Part shown: piece by piece, positions 1-9,592 of the stretch
Layout: each line of letters begins with the position of its first letter
How positions within the stretch are numbered: position 1 is the stretch's first letter
Assembly: GCA_039111475.1 (NCBI GenBank)
Contig: JBCCIP010000017.1
Span: 45,440 to 109,439, forward strand
Length of the DNA: 64,000 nucleotides
Direction: 5' to 3'
Source: JAUIET01 sp039111475
GTDB lineage: Bacteria > Pseudomonadota > Gammaproteobacteria > Pseudomonadales > JAUIET01
Made by a program: the position numbers and the translations under genes
Notes under the pieces: model-generated
What the model saw: the letters and a program-made list of their open reading frames with translations, nothing else
Databases searched by the model: none
What the model was told of the DNA's origin: nothing

Positions 1-11
1 AGGCGTTCTAA

Positions 12-824
12 TTGGCGATCTGGGCGATTGGTGATTTGCAGGGCTGCTTCGCCCCTCTGAAGTGTTTGCTTAAACAGATTCACTTTAATGCTGATGCCGA
101 TCAGCTCTGGGTGGCTGGTGATCTGGTCAATCGAGGCCCGGATTCACTCAGCACATTGCGTTACTTGTTCGAGCGACGCGATAGCTGCCAGATTGTTCTT
201 GGCAATCATGATTTACACATGCTCGCTGTTGCAGCGGGTGCTCGAAAGGCAAACCAAAAAGATACATTTTCTGATGTGTTAGACGCGACCGACAGTGACA
301 AATTGTTGACTTGGCTGCAAAGCCAGAAACTACTGCACGTGGATGACAGCGCAAAAGTAGCAATGGTGCATGCCGGTATCCCTCCTATATGGAATATGGA
401 TGAAGCAAAGGCCAGGGCCGCCGAGGTTGAATCTGTATTACACGGAGAGCAGGCGAACAAATTGTTTGAATCCATGTACGGCGAACAGCCTGACTCATGG
501 AATGACCAGGCCTCTCAGTCAGTTCGCTTAAGAACAATCACCAACTACTTCACTAGAATGAGATTTTGTACCTCTGATGGTGTGTTAGATCTAAAAGATA
601 AATCCAGCATTCGATCCACAAGGCCAGGATTTCTGCCGTGGTTTGAGATCGGTTCTCAGCGATTGGAAAACTATCAACTGGTATTCGGTCATTGGGCTGC
701 GTTACAGGGAAAGACCGGAGTTGCAAACATTCATGCGCTTGATACCGGCTGTGTATGGGGCGGTGAGCTCACGGCTCTAAACTTGCATTCATGGGTTCGA
801 GAAAGCTGTTCTTGTAAAAATTAA
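12..824 (+). CDS. apaH: Bis(5'-nucleosyl)-tetraphosphatase, symmetrical (ApaH)
   Basis: Cytosolic metallophosphatase that splits Ap4A symmetrically to two ADP and, in characterised relatives, can decap Np4-capped RNA. The 270-residue product has the full calcineurin-type motif set: GDLQGC at residues 7-12, GDLVNRG near 36, GNHD at 64-67 and VHAG around 119-122, with a later FGHWA. Length matches the family. The start is TTG at 12, directly after a TAA at 9-11 that ends an upstream frame. That frame may be apaG, as in the usual ksgA-apaG-apaH order, but only 11 bases are visible. No terminator with a U-tract follows. Confidence 0.95.
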   Translation: MAIWAIGDLQGCFAPLKCLLKQIHFNADADQLWVAGDLVNRGPDSLSTLRYLFERRDSCQIVLGNHDLHMLAVAAGARKANQKDTFSDVLDATDSDKLLTWLQSQKLLHVDDSAKVAMVHAGIPPIWNMDEAKARAAEVESVLHGEQANKLFESMYGEQPDSWNDQASQSVRLRTITNYFTRMRFCTSDGVLDLKDKSSIRSTRPGFLPWFEIGSQRLENYQLVFGHWAALQGKTGVANIHALDTGCVWGGELTALNLHSWVRESCSCKN

Positions 825-1134
825 CATTACAATTTCCCGGAATTTTATATTCGAACATCTTCTATCAGCGGTGTTTTCTAATTCCGTTTGGTTTCTATAT
901 TGACCTATTTATGACCGTGTCGATGCCAAAATGGACAATTTGCTGAATAAAACCCCACTGTCAACTAGATGATTTTATGCATTAGCGGCCAAACCCCCAC
1001 CGACGGGTTTCTGGCGTCAATAAATTTGTTCGCAGTTAGAAAAAGCCTGACTACGCTTACTTATGAGAGCCCAAGAATGTGAACTGTTTCGCATAACAAT
1101 AGTGAACGGGCCCGCAGTGGAGAATTTTCAGATC
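825..1134. other. Intergenic leader region between apaH and prkA
   Basis: About 310 bases with no credible gene. A hairpin with arms near 988-996 and 1005-1015 (CCAAACCC pairing with GGGTTTCTGG) lies ahead of prkA. It has no U-run, so it is more likely leader structure than a terminator. I found no confident sigma-70 or sigma-54 promoter. A TGG...TGC pair near 931 has the wrong spacing for sigma-54. Confidence 0.4.
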
Positions 1135-3057
1135 ATGAGCATTTTCAACAGATACATAGACCGTTACGTAGCCACCCAGGAAACGGAGCTTTCTTTAGAA
1201 GATTATTTGCACTTGTGCAAGGAAGACCCAAGCGTGTACGCCAGTCCGGCTGAGCGTATGCTAAAAGCCATTGGCGACCCGGAATTTGTTGACACATCGA
1301 CGGATCCTCGGCTTAGCAGAATTTTCTCTAACAAAATAATTAAGAGATATGAAGCCTTCAGCGAATTCTATGGCATGGAAGAGGCGATAGAGCAAATCGT
1401 TTCGTTCTTTCGCCATGCTGCGCAAGGGCTGGAAGAGCGCAAACAAATACTGTATTTGTTGGGTCCAGTTGGTGGCGGTAAATCGTCACTGGCTGAAAAG
1501 CTAAAAGAGCTTATGCAGAGAGAGCCGATTTATGCGATCAAGGACTCACCTGTCTATGAATCTCCTCTAGGTTTATTCGATCTCGCTGAAGACGGTGAAA
1601 TTCTTAATCAGGAATACGGCATTCCTGATCGTTACCTGCGTTCCATCAAATCGCCCTGGGCTACCAAACGTTTACATGAGTACGGTGGCGACATTAGCAA
1701 GTTCAGAGTAGTTAAACTGTATCCATCCATACTCGACCAAGTGTCCATCTCCAAAACTGAACCAGGTGACGAGAACAACCAGGATATTTCAGCGCTGGTT
1801 GGTAAGGTAGATATTCGAAAACTTGAAGAATACCCACAGAATGATCCTGATGCCTACAGCTTCTCAGGAGGATTGTGTCGTTCTAATCAGGGCTTGCTTG
1901 AATTTGTTGAGATGTTCAAGGCGCCGATTAAAGTGTTGCACCCACTGTTAACCGCTACGCAAGAAGGTAACTTCAACAGTACTGAAGGGCTGGCGGCAAT
2001 TCCGTTTGACGGCATTATTCTTGCCCACTCAAATGAAAGTGAATGGCAGACATTTCGTAACAACAAAAACAACGAAGCGTTCATAGACCGGGTGAGTATT
2101 GTTAAAGTGCCTTACTGTCTGCGGGTGACGGAAGAGACCAATATTTACAGCAAGCTGTTAGCGAACAGTTCATTGGCTGACGCACCTTGTGCGCCGGATA
2201 CACTAGAGTCGTTGGCTCAGTTCACTGTGCTGTCAAGATTGGTTGAGCCGGAAAACTCAAGTATCTATTCGAAAATGCGCATATATGATGGCGAAAACCT
2301 GAAAGATACTGACCCGAAAGCCAAATCGATACAAGAATATCGAGACATGGCGGGTGTGAATGAGGGCATGAGTGGCTTGTCTACCCGGTTCGCCTTCAAG
2401 ATTCTTTCCAAAGTGTTTAACTTCGACGCGACTGAAGTATCGGCGAATCCCGTTCACTTGTTTTATGTGTTGGAGCAGCAGATCGAGCAAGAGCAATTTC
2501 CTCAGGAAATCAGTGATCGCTATCTTCGTTGTCTGAAGGAATATATTACACCAAGATATGTTGAGTTTATTGGTAAAGAAATTCAAACAGCCTACCTGGA
2601 GTCGTATTCCGAGTACGGACAGAATATCTTCGATCGTTACGTAACGTATGCCGATTTCTGGATTCAGGATCAGGAGTTTAGAGATCCTGAGACTGGTGAA
2701 ATTCTCGATCGGGCCGCATTGAATGAGGAGCTTGAGAAAATAGAGAAACCAACCGGCATCAGTAACCCCAAAGACTTCCGAAACGAAGTGGTTAACTTTG
2801 TGCTGCGAGCTCGCGCAAACAATCAAGGCAACAACCCAAACTGGGTAAGCTATGAAAAACTGCGCACGGTGATCGAGAAGAAAATGTTCTCAAACACGGA
2901 AGAGCTGCTGCCGGTTATCTCATTCAATACCAAGGCCAGCAACGATGAGCAAACCAAGCACAGCGAGTTTGTGAAGCGTATGGTCGAGCGTGGCTACACA
3001 GAAAAGCAAGTCCGCTTGCTGTCTGAATGGTATGTTCGAGTCAGAAAGTCCCAATAG
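1135..3057 (+). CDS. prkA: PrkA/YeaG family serine protein kinase
   Basis: Large AAA-fold serine kinase family (YeaG in E. coli) linked to stationary-phase and nutrient-stress adaptation; the C-terminal part is the PrkA kinase domain. The P-loop GPVGGGKSS lies near residues 110-118. An open frame extends upstream to 1063, but I prefer the ATG at 1135 (product starts MSIFNRYIDRY): a GGAG lies just upstream and the resulting 640 residues match the family length. It is first in an operon with yeaH and spoVR, a widely conserved trio. The substrate is unknown. Confidence 0.93.
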   Translation: MSIFNRYIDRYVATQETELSLEDYLHLCKEDPSVYASPAERMLKAIGDPEFVDTSTDPRLSRIFSNKIIKRYEAFSEFYGMEEAIEQIVSFFRHAAQGLEERKQILYLLGPVGGGKSSLAEKLKELMQREPIYAIKDSPVYESPLGLFDLAEDGEILNQEYGIPDRYLRSIKSPWATKRLHEYGGDISKFRVVKLYPSILDQVSISKTEPGDENNQDISALVGKVDIRKLEEYPQNDPDAYSFSGGLCRSNQGLLEFVEMFKAPIKVLHPLLTATQEGNFNSTEGLAAIPFDGIILAHSNESEWQTFRNNKNNEAFIDRVSIVKVPYCLRVTEETNIYSKLLANSSLADAPCAPDTLESLAQFTVLSRLVEPENSSIYSKMRIYDGENLKDTDPKAKSIQEYRDMAGVNEGMSGLSTRFAFKILSKVFNFDATEVSANPVHLFYVLEQQIEQEQFPQEISDRYLRCLKEYITPRYVEFIGKEIQTAYLESYSEYGQNIFDRYVTYADFWIQDQEFRDPETGEILDRAALNEELEKIEKPTGISNPKDFRNEVVNFVLRARANNQGNNPNWVSYEKLRTVIEKKMFSNTEELLPVISFNTKASNDEQTKHSEFVKRMVERGYTEKQVRLLSEWYVRVRKSQ

Positions 3058-3116
3058 CCCTTAACGAAAACGCTGCCTGATACTGGGCAGCGATCTGGCT
3101 GTAGTGGAGAGCACGG

Positions 3117-4376
3117 ATGAGTTATGTCATAGACCGGCGACTGAACCAGAAGCACAAGAGTACCGTAAATCGGCAGCGGTTTCTGGAGCGGTATCGAAAG
3201 CACGTAAAAAAAGCGGTGGAAGAAGCCGTTAACAATCGTTCGATAACCGATGTAGACAAAGGCGAAAAGATTAGCATTCCAAAAGGTGATGTGTCTGAAC
3301 CCGTATTTGGTCAGGGTGCTGGCGGTGAGCGCGAGCAGGTGCATCCTGGTAATAAAGAATTTGCTGCAGGCGACAAGATTGACAGGCCACCTTCAGGAGG
3401 GGGCGGCAAGGGTTCGAAAGCCAGCAATCAAGGCGAGGGCGACGACGAATTCCAGTTTCAGATCTCGCATGATGAGTTTCTGAACGTGATGTTTGATGGC
3501 CTGGAGCTACCCAACCTGGTCAAGCAGCATCTGGCTGGAAGCGATGTGTTCAAAACTGTTCGCGCTGGCTTCAGTCAGGACGGCAATCCGAATCAGATCA
3601 ACGTAGTACGCTCGCTTCGCAGTGCGCAGGCACGCCGAATTGCCTTGGTTGGCAAAGATCGAAGGCGAGCAAAGCAAATAAAAGCCGAACTCGAAGAGTT
3701 TGAAGAAGACGATGACAGCGATACAGTTGTTGCGCTCAAAGGTGAACTAAGAAAGTCACAGGCCAAGATCAAGAGTGTGCCCTGGCTAGACACCTTTGAT
3801 CTCAAATACAATTTGCATGTTAAGCACCCAGTGCCAAAGTCTAAAGCGGTAATGTTCTGCGTGATGGATGTTTCGGGTTCCATGAATCAGGCCACCAAAG
3901 ACATGGCCAAACGTTTTTTTATTCTGTTGTATCTTTTCCTGCAAAGAAACTATGACCAAACCGATGTAGTCTTCATCCGCCATCACACCAGCGCAAAAGA
4001 AGTTGATGAGCAGGAGTTTTTCTATTCGCGTGAAACCGGTGGCACTATTGTATCAAGTGCATTGTATATGATGCGCGATATTGTCGAAGACCGGTATCCA
4101 ACGGATCAATGGAATGTATACGGTGCGCAGGCCTCTGATGGAGATAACTGGAACGACGATTCGGGCACCTGCTATCAGGTACTGTGCGAGTCGATTATGC
4201 CAATGGTGCAACACTACTCGTATGTTGAGATCACGCCGCGTGATCATCAGGCATTGTGGGGTGCTTACGAGCAGGTGCGTGAACAATTTCCTGATCACTT
4301 CGCGATGCAGCAAATCGTGGAAGCAAGCGACATATACCCTGTATTCAGAGAATTGTTTTCAAGGAAAGAGGCATGA
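3117..4376 (+). CDS. yeaH: YeaH/YhbH family protein (DUF444, VWA-like)
   Basis: Cytosolic DUF444 protein of 419 residues that accompanies PrkA in most Proteobacteria and some Firmicutes. The N-terminal third is charged and low-complexity, with a glycine-rich stretch. The C-terminal half is a von Willebrand A-like domain with a MIDAS-type DVSGSMN motif near residue 250. The gap from prkA is 59 bases with a GGAGAG ribosome-binding site, and the stop overlaps the spoVR start as ATGA. Presumably a partner or adaptor of the kinase; biochemical function is not established. Confidence 0.92.
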   Translation: MSYVIDRRLNQKHKSTVNRQRFLERYRKHVKKAVEEAVNNRSITDVDKGEKISIPKGDVSEPVFGQGAGGEREQVHPGNKEFAAGDKIDRPPSGGGGKGSKASNQGEGDDEFQFQISHDEFLNVMFDGLELPNLVKQHLAGSDVFKTVRAGFSQDGNPNQINVVRSLRSAQARRIALVGKDRRRAKQIKAELEEFEEDDDSDTVVALKGELRKSQAKIKSVPWLDTFDLKYNLHVKHPVPKSKAVMFCVMDVSGSMNQATKDMAKRFFILLYLFLQRNYDQTDVVFIRHHTSAKEVDEQEFFYSRETGGTIVSSALYMMRDIVEDRYPTDQWNVYGAQASDGDNWNDDSGTCYQVLCESIMPMVQHYSYVEITPRDHQALWGAYEQVREQFPDHFAMQQIVEASDIYPVFRELFSRKEA

Positions 4377-5872
4377 GACGAGAGCCTATCTCTACAAGTT
4401 CCGAGTGGACTTTCGAATTAATTCAGGAATACGACTGTGAGATAGCGAAAATCGCGCAAGAGTATGGGTTGGATACATATCCAAATCAGATTGAAATCAT
4501 CAGTTCCGAACAGATGATGGATGCCTATGCCTCGCACGGAATGCCTATTGGCTATCATCACTGGTCTTACGGCAAGCACTTTCTTTCAACCGAAACCAAT
4601 TATCAGCGTGGGCAGATGGGCTTGGCGTATGAAATTGTAATTAATTCCGATCCTTGCATTGCCTATCTGATGGAAGAAAACTCCATGATGATGCAGGCGC
4701 TTGTGATTGCGCATGCCAGCTATGGGCACAATTCTTTTTTCAAAGGCAATTACTTGTTCCGTAGCTGGACAGATGCTGAATCCATTATCGATTACCTGTT
4801 GTTTGCGCGAAATTACATTGCCCAACAGGAAGAACGGCATGGTGTTGCCGAGGTAGAAGCCATTCTAGACAGCTGTCATGCCTTAATGAACCATGGTGTA
4901 GATCGCTACAAGCGTCCTTACCCTGTTTCAGTTGCGGAAGAAAAACAGCGACAGAAAGAACGAGAAGAAATCCTGCAGCAACAGGTGAACGATCTGTGGC
5001 GCACAATTCCTGTTAAAGAAGATAGACGTAAAGTAGACATCGGACCGAGCTTCCCTAAAGAGCCTGAAGAAAACCTGTTGTACTTTTTGGAGAAGAACGC
5101 GCCATTGCTCGAGCCATGGCATCGCGAGCTGATTCGAATTGTGCGCAAAATTGCCCAGTACTTTTATCCGCAGCGTCAAACCCAGGTAATGAATGAAGGT
5201 TGGGCGACGTTTTGGCACTACACCATATTGAACACAATGTATGACCGCGGTTTGGTTGACGAAGGCTTTATGTTGGAGTTTTTACAGTCACACGCCAACG
5301 TGCTTACACAACCATCGTTTGACAGCCCTTATTACTCAGGTATCAATCCATATACTTTGGGTTTTAAAATGATGACCGACATTCGTCGCATCTGCGAAAA
5401 TCCCGATGAAGAAGACAAACGATGGTTTCCGGATATAGCTGGCTCGGACTGGATAAAAACGCTGGATTTTGCCATGCGTAATTTTAAGGACGAAAGCTTT
5501 ATTCTGCAGTTCCTGTCACCAAAAGTGATTCGCGAGCTAAAGTTGTTCGCGGTACTCGATGACGATCAGCAAGATAAAATTGAGATTAGCGCGATTCATG
5601 ATGACGCAGGTTATCAGCTCATTCGGGAAAAAATATCCAGTCAATACAACCTGGGCGACAGGGAGCCGAATATTCAGGTGGTCAAAGTTGATCGCAGAGG
5701 TGATCGTTCTTTATACCTGCGTCATTCCCAGCATCGCCGCAGACCGCTGGGTGACAGCACCGAAGAGGTATTGAAGCATCTGCACCGATTGTGGGGCTTT
5801 GATGTGCATCTTGATTCCATGAGTGCTGACGGTGACGGCAGTAATCAGGAAACCTTCCGCATACCTGCGTAG
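4373..5872 (+). CDS. spoVR: SpoVR family protein (YcgB-like)
   Basis: 499-residue SpoVR family protein, named for a Bacillus spore-cortex gene but common in non-sporulating bacteria with prkA and yeaH. The family-typical conserved core is present, including the N-terminal WTFELIQEYD segment and the MNEGWATFWHY segment near residue 275, whose H and E residues suggest a metal site (inference). Starts at ATG 4373, overlapping the yeaH stop, so translational coupling is likely. Role inferred from context: third component of a kinase-centred stress module. No terminator follows; an inverted-repeat element begins about 100 bases downstream. Confidence 0.93.
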   Translation: MRREPISTSSEWTFELIQEYDCEIAKIAQEYGLDTYPNQIEIISSEQMMDAYASHGMPIGYHHWSYGKHFLSTETNYQRGQMGLAYEIVINSDPCIAYLMEENSMMMQALVIAHASYGHNSFFKGNYLFRSWTDAESIIDYLLFARNYIAQQEERHGVAEVEAILDSCHALMNHGVDRYKRPYPVSVAEEKQRQKEREEILQQQVNDLWRTIPVKEDRRKVDIGPSFPKEPEENLLYFLEKNAPLLEPWHRELIRIVRKIAQYFYPQRQTQVMNEGWATFWHYTILNTMYDRGLVDEGFMLEFLQSHANVLTQPSFDSPYYSGINPYTLGFKMMTDIRRICENPDEEDKRWFPDIAGSDWIKTLDFAMRNFKDESFILQFLSPKVIRELKLFAVLDDDQQDKIEISAIHDDAGYQLIREKISSQYNLGDREPNIQVVKVDRRGDRSLYLRHSQHRRRPLGDSTEEVLKHLHRLWGFDVHLDSMSADGDGSNQETFRIPA

Positions 5873-5974
5873 TTATCGCGACACTCTCTGGTTTCTCTGC
5901 GCCATAAGCCTGCTAGACTAGCCGACTTACGCAAGACGCGAATTGCGCTTGCAAATCGTTGTGTGTGACACGGA

Positions 5975-6122
5975 GGCGTTGAAGCCAGTGTCGATCAGCG
6001 AGACTGTGTTAGGGAGGGAACCCGAACACAAGCCCCCATGGATGGGTTTAAAGTTGTCCCTGAGAGCGCAGCGAGCGCTTTGGGTCCGGCGTGTCTCGCT
6101 GGCCGACACTGGCTTCAACGCC
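5975..6122. repeat. Long imperfect inverted repeat, element A (intergenic)
   Basis: Arms 5975-6004 and 6093-6122 pair over 30 bases with two mismatches. The loop contains a smaller hairpin (GTGTT...AACAC) and a near-palindromic CCCATGGATGGGTTTA at 6035-6050, and the decamer CGGCGTGTCT at 6087-6096 runs into the right arm. The last two motifs recur in the element at 43285-43393 although the outer arms differ. It lies between spoVR and cca, both on the plus strand. Likely a dispersed palindromic repeat that folds in RNA or single-stranded DNA. An overlapping 72-codon frame is a by-product. Confidence 0.75.
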
Positions 6123-6164
6123 GGTCTAAGTGCCGCACCGGCATTGACGCCAGAGACATGAACA

Positions 6165-7406
6165 ATGCAAACCTACCTGGTCGGCGGTGCCGTCCGTGAT
6201 GAATTACTAGCGCTACCTGTTAAAGATAGAGACTGGGTGGTCGTGGGGGCTACGCCCTCGCAGATGCTGGATCAAGGTTTTCAACAGGTAGGTAGTGACT
6301 TTCCAGTGTTTCTTCATCCCGATACGAAAGAAGAATATGCCTTGGCTCGTATAGAGCGTAAAGCAGGTAGAGGCTACAGGGGCTTTGTATGCGACGCCTC
6401 AGCTGATGTCAGCCTCGAGGATGATCTGTTGCGCCGCGATCTAACAATTAATGCAATCGCCCAGGATGCTGATGGTGCGTTCATAGACCCCTATAGCGGT
6501 CTGGCAGATATCGAAGGCAGAGTGTTGCGTCATGTGTCTGATGCTTTTGTTGAGGACCCATTGCGAGTGCTACGGGTCGCGCGCTTTGCCGCACGATTCG
6601 CGCCACTTGGTTTTTCCATAGCGCCGGACACCATGGCGCTCATGCGCAGCATGGCGCAAAGCGGTGAGCTGGATACTCTGGTGGCCGAGCGCGTCTGGCA
6701 AGAGCTTCACGCTGCGCTTATTAGCGACAGGCCTGATGTGTTTATCGAAACGCTAAGAGAAGCGGGCGCTCTAAAAACTGTTTTGCCGGAGTTGGACGCC
6801 TTATTCGGTGTGCCGCAAACCGAGCAATACCATCCAGAAGTTGATACTGGCGTGCATATGCTCATGGTGATGCAGCAAGCTGCATTGCTGGGGCTTTCAC
6901 CTGCGGCGCGATACGCGTGTTTGTTACATGATTTGGGCAAAGGTATTACGCCCAAGGAAGAATGGCCGCGTCATATTGCGCACGAGCGTCGTTCAGCCCG
7001 ACTGGCAGATAAAGTGTCCAAGCGCCTAAAGGTGCCGGCAGACTATGCGCGGCTAGCAACCGTGGTTGGCGAATGGCATCTCCACTGCCATCGTGCGTTA
7101 GAGCTAAACGCCAAATCGCTGTTGAGCCTGTTCCAGCGACTGGATTGTTTTCGTCGCCCCGAGTGGCTGACTGAATTTGTGATGGCCTGTAAGGCCGACG
7201 CCAGAGGGCGCAAAGGCTTTGAGCAGCGAGATTATCCACAGGCCTCGTATTTAGTTGCTGCGCTGCAGTGCTGCACAACGGTAGATGTCAGCGTGTTGCA
7301 AAAGCAGGGCTTTTCTGGCCCGGAGCTTGGTCAGGCAATTTCTGAACAGCGTTTGCGGAGTTTGAAAGATTTCATTAAGCGGTACAGAGAAAATACAAAT
7401 GCCTGA
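6165..7406 (+). CDS. cca: CCA-adding enzyme (tRNA nucleotidyltransferase) with HD domain
   Basis: Builds or repairs the 3' CCA of tRNAs using CTP and ATP. At 413 residues it is the multifunctional gammaproteobacterial type. Visible features: VGGAVRD at 6-12, the catalytic DRD at 21-23, a long neck region, and a C-terminal HD phosphohydrolase domain with LLHDLGKG near 253 (2'-nucleotidase/phosphodiesterase activities in E. coli). Start ATG 6165 gives the family-typical MQTYLVGGAVRD. The last 8 bases overlap folM, suggesting coupled translation. Confidence 0.96.
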   Translation: MQTYLVGGAVRDELLALPVKDRDWVVVGATPSQMLDQGFQQVGSDFPVFLHPDTKEEYALARIERKAGRGYRGFVCDASADVSLEDDLLRRDLTINAIAQDADGAFIDPYSGLADIEGRVLRHVSDAFVEDPLRVLRVARFAARFAPLGFSIAPDTMALMRSMAQSGELDTLVAERVWQELHAALISDRPDVFIETLREAGALKTVLPELDALFGVPQTEQYHPEVDTGVHMLMVMQQAALLGLSPAARYACLLHDLGKGITPKEEWPRHIAHERRSARLADKVSKRLKVPADYARLATVVGEWHLHCHRALELNAKSLLSLFQRLDCFRRPEWLTEFVMACKADARGRKGFEQRDYPQASYLVAALQCCTTVDVSVLQKQGFSGPELGQAISEQRLRSLKDFIKRYRENTNA

Positions 7407-8163
7407 AAAAAAACCTCTAAGTACATTGGGTACCGCGTTGGTCACAGGTGGGGCGCAACGAATTGGTGCTGAGGTTTGTCGCACGCTGCACAAAGCCGGA
7501 ATGAATCTGATCATTCACTATGGTCGTTCAGCGTTTGAAGCAAACGCGGTTGCAGACGCTCTCAATAAGGAGCGCGCGAATAGTGCCATTTTGCTGCAAG
7601 CAGACCTCAGGGATCACACTGAGCTGCAAGCTCTGGCAGAGCGTGCTTGTATTCTGGCGGACGACTTGAGTCTGCTGGTTAACAACGCGTCTGCGTTTGA
7701 TAGCCGCACTCTTGCGGATACTGATCAGCAGCACTGGCAGCAGATGCACAGCATCAATACTGAAGCGCCGTATTTTCTCAGCCAGGCGCTGGCTGAGCAG
7801 CTACGAAAAAACGCGGGCTCGATCGTAAACATTGTCGATATACACGCTCGCCACCCGTTGAAAAACTACTCGGCGTATTGTGCCAGTAAAGCAGGTTTGT
7901 TGGGAGTAACACGATCTCTGGCGCTTGAGTTGGCGCCTTTCGTGCGTGTCAATGCCGTATCCCCTGGTGCGATTCTATGGCCGGATGGCAACGAAGGTGA
8001 ATTTTCGGAGCAGAAGAAACAGGTGATTCTTGAGAAGGTCCCCTTGCGCGATCTTGGCCGGCCGCGCGATATTGCCAATGCAGTGAGTTTTTTGGCTTTA
8101 CAAGCGCCTTACATTACAGGTGAAGTGATCAATGTTGATGGCGGGCGTTCAATCAGCGTTTAG
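7399..8163 (+). CDS. folM: Pteridine reductase / dihydromonapterin reductase-like SDR (FolM)
   Basis: NADPH-dependent short-chain reductase that probably reduces dihydromonapterin or dihydrofolate. Unlike ordinary SDRs it has the pteridine-reductase signature TGGAQRIG at 16-23 and an Asp (D147) in place of the catalytic Ser, followed by Y160 and K164. This Asp-Tyr-Lys arrangement is that of PTR1/FolM enzymes. It ends convergent with folB, overlapping by 11 bases, so two pterin-pathway genes lie tail to tail. The exact pterin substrate is inferred. Confidence 0.85.
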   Translation: MPEKKPLSTLGTALVTGGAQRIGAEVCRTLHKAGMNLIIHYGRSAFEANAVADALNKERANSAILLQADLRDHTELQALAERACILADDLSLLVNNASAFDSRTLADTDQQHWQQMHSINTEAPYFLSQALAEQLRKNAGSIVNIVDIHARHPLKNYSAYCASKAGLLGVTRSLALELAPFVRVNAVSPGAILWPDGNEGEFSEQKKQVILEKVPLRDLGRPRDIANAVSFLALQAPYITGEVINVDGGRSISV

Positions 8164-8515
8164 CTTGCGAGCGCTCAATACTTACTTCTACATCTTTGGC
8201 AGCCGCAATCGCGGTCGGCTTATGTACGCTGATTCGGCAAGACTCAATGGCGAACTCGCTGAGACACACGCCAGCCAATTGCTCGGCAAGCGACTCAATC
8301 AGTTGCAAGTGCACAGATTCCGTATGTTCGACAACGCGATCGCATAATGTCTTATAGTCGACAGCAGCGGCCAGATCATCACTTTGAGCCGCTTTTTGCA
8401 TATTGTAGCGAAGCTCTATATCGATCAACACTGTCTGGCGTACGGTTTGTTCCCAATCGTAGACACCGATCAGGGTTTCGGCCTGTAGTTCTTTGATAAC
8501 AATGGTGTCTTGCAT
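8153..8515 (-). CDS. folB: Dihydroneopterin aldolase (FolB)
   Basis: Converts 7,8-dihydroneopterin to 6-hydroxymethyl-dihydropterin and glycolaldehyde in folate synthesis; forms an octamer in known family members. The 120-residue product has the pterin-binding glutamate (YDWEQ, E22) and catalytic lysine (SVHKP, K99) at the expected places. Its start overlaps the tsaD stop by one base, so it is the second gene of a tsaD-folB transcript. This is a common gammaproteobacterial arrangement. Confidence 0.94.
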   Translation of the reverse strand: MQDTIVIKELQAETLIGVYDWEQTVRQTVLIDIELRYNMQKAAQSDDLAAAVDYKTLCDRVVEHTESVHLQLIESLAEQLAGVCLSEFAIESCRISVHKPTAIAAAKDVEVSIERSQAKR

Positions 8516-9561
8516 CAGCCGGCGCCCGTGTTACCAGTTAAGGTATGCATTGGCCAACGAGGCTTAACGGAAAAACTCATATCGCTATTCTCACCGCGCA
8601 GCAGTCTGATACAGCCCGCGTACGCAATCATCGCACCGTTATCGGTGCAAAATTCGTGGCGTGGATAATACACGTGGAATTGCTCTCGTTCAGCACTGGC
8701 GGCCATGATGTGGCGCAAAGCGCGGTTGGCACTGACGCCGCCAGATAAAAGTAAGGTATTTAAGCCGGATTGCTTCAGCGCTCTATGGCACTTGATGCGC
8801 AATGTCTCTATTACTGCTGTTTGAAACGCAAGCGCAATGTTGGCCTTGATCTGTTCATTCAAGGCGTTGCCATTGTTGGCCTCAAGCTCGGTTTGAACTG
8901 TATTAAGCACATAGGTTTTCAAGCCACTAAAACTGAAGTCCAGTCCGGGCCGATTTACCATTGGTCTCGGGAAGTCGTAGTATCCCGGCTCGCCTATTTC
9001 AGCAAGTGCTGCAACCGCAGGCCCGCCTGGGTAAGGCAGCCCCAGCATCTTTGCCACCTTATCGAAGGCCTCTCCGGCCGCATCGTCCAGCGATTCACCC
9101 AGAATTGCGTAGTCGCCTACATCCGTCACATTTACCAGCTGGGTATGGCCACCAGAAACCAACAACGCAATAAAAGGGGGTGAGGGTGCGTTCTCCTCCA
9201 GCATTGGGGCCAGAAGGTGTCCCTCCATATGATGAACCCCAATGCTTTTGCAGTTCCAGCCATAAGCCAGCGATTGCGCGAAAGCCGCGCCCACCATTAG
9301 CGCTCCGGCAAGGCCCGGGCCTTGGGTGAAGGCGATACCATCGATGGAGTTTTGATCACTATTGCTCTCGGCCAATACCTTCTTTACCAGCGGCAGCAAT
9401 TTTCGAACATGGTCGCGTGAGGCCAATTCCGGCACCACACCGCCGAAATCTACGTGCAAATCAACCTGGCTGTGCAGCGCGTGGGCCAGTAAGCCCTGCT
9501 TGCTGTCGTATACAGCGACGCCGGTTTCGTCGCAGGAGGTTTCGATGCCCAAAACACGCAT
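8515..9561 (-). CDS. tsaD: tRNA N6-threonylcarbamoyladenosine transferase subunit TsaD
   Basis: Catalytic subunit for t6A37 formation on ANN-decoding tRNAs (with TsaB, TsaC and TsaE). The ASKHA fold is clear: GIETSCDETG at the N-terminus, the Fe-binding HMEGH at about residues 111-115, and GGVSANRALR near the C-terminus. A frame continues to 9582, but ATG 9561 gives the conserved MRVLGIETS start and 348 residues. It is divergent from rpsU, the classic arrangement, and co-oriented with folB. Confidence 0.96.
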   Translation of the reverse strand: MRVLGIETSCDETGVAVYDSKQGLLAHALHSQVDLHVDFGGVVPELASRDHVRKLLPLVKKVLAESNSDQNSIDGIAFTQGPGLAGALMVGAAFAQSLAYGWNCKSIGVHHMEGHLLAPMLEENAPSPPFIALLVSGGHTQLVNVTDVGDYAILGESLDDAAGEAFDKVAKMLGLPYPGGPAVAALAEIGEPGYYDFPRPMVNRPGLDFSFSGLKTYVLNTVQTELEANNGNALNEQIKANIALAFQTAVIETLRIKCHRALKQSGLNTLLLSGGVSANRALRHIMAASAEREQFHVYYPRHEFCTDNGAMIAYAGCIRLLRGENSDMSFSVKPRWPMHTLTGNTGAG

Positions 9562-9592
9562 GTTGTTGCTACTATTAAACAAAATGACGGCT

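Noticed and set aside
931..946. Possible sigma-54 promoter upstream of prkA
   Set aside because: TGG and TGC are spaced by too few bases for the conserved -24/-12 geometry.
5943..6161. 72-codon plus-strand frame across element A
   Set aside because: It overlies the inverted repeat, has no ribosome-binding site and mirrors a minus-strand frame through the palindrome. An artefact of the repeat.
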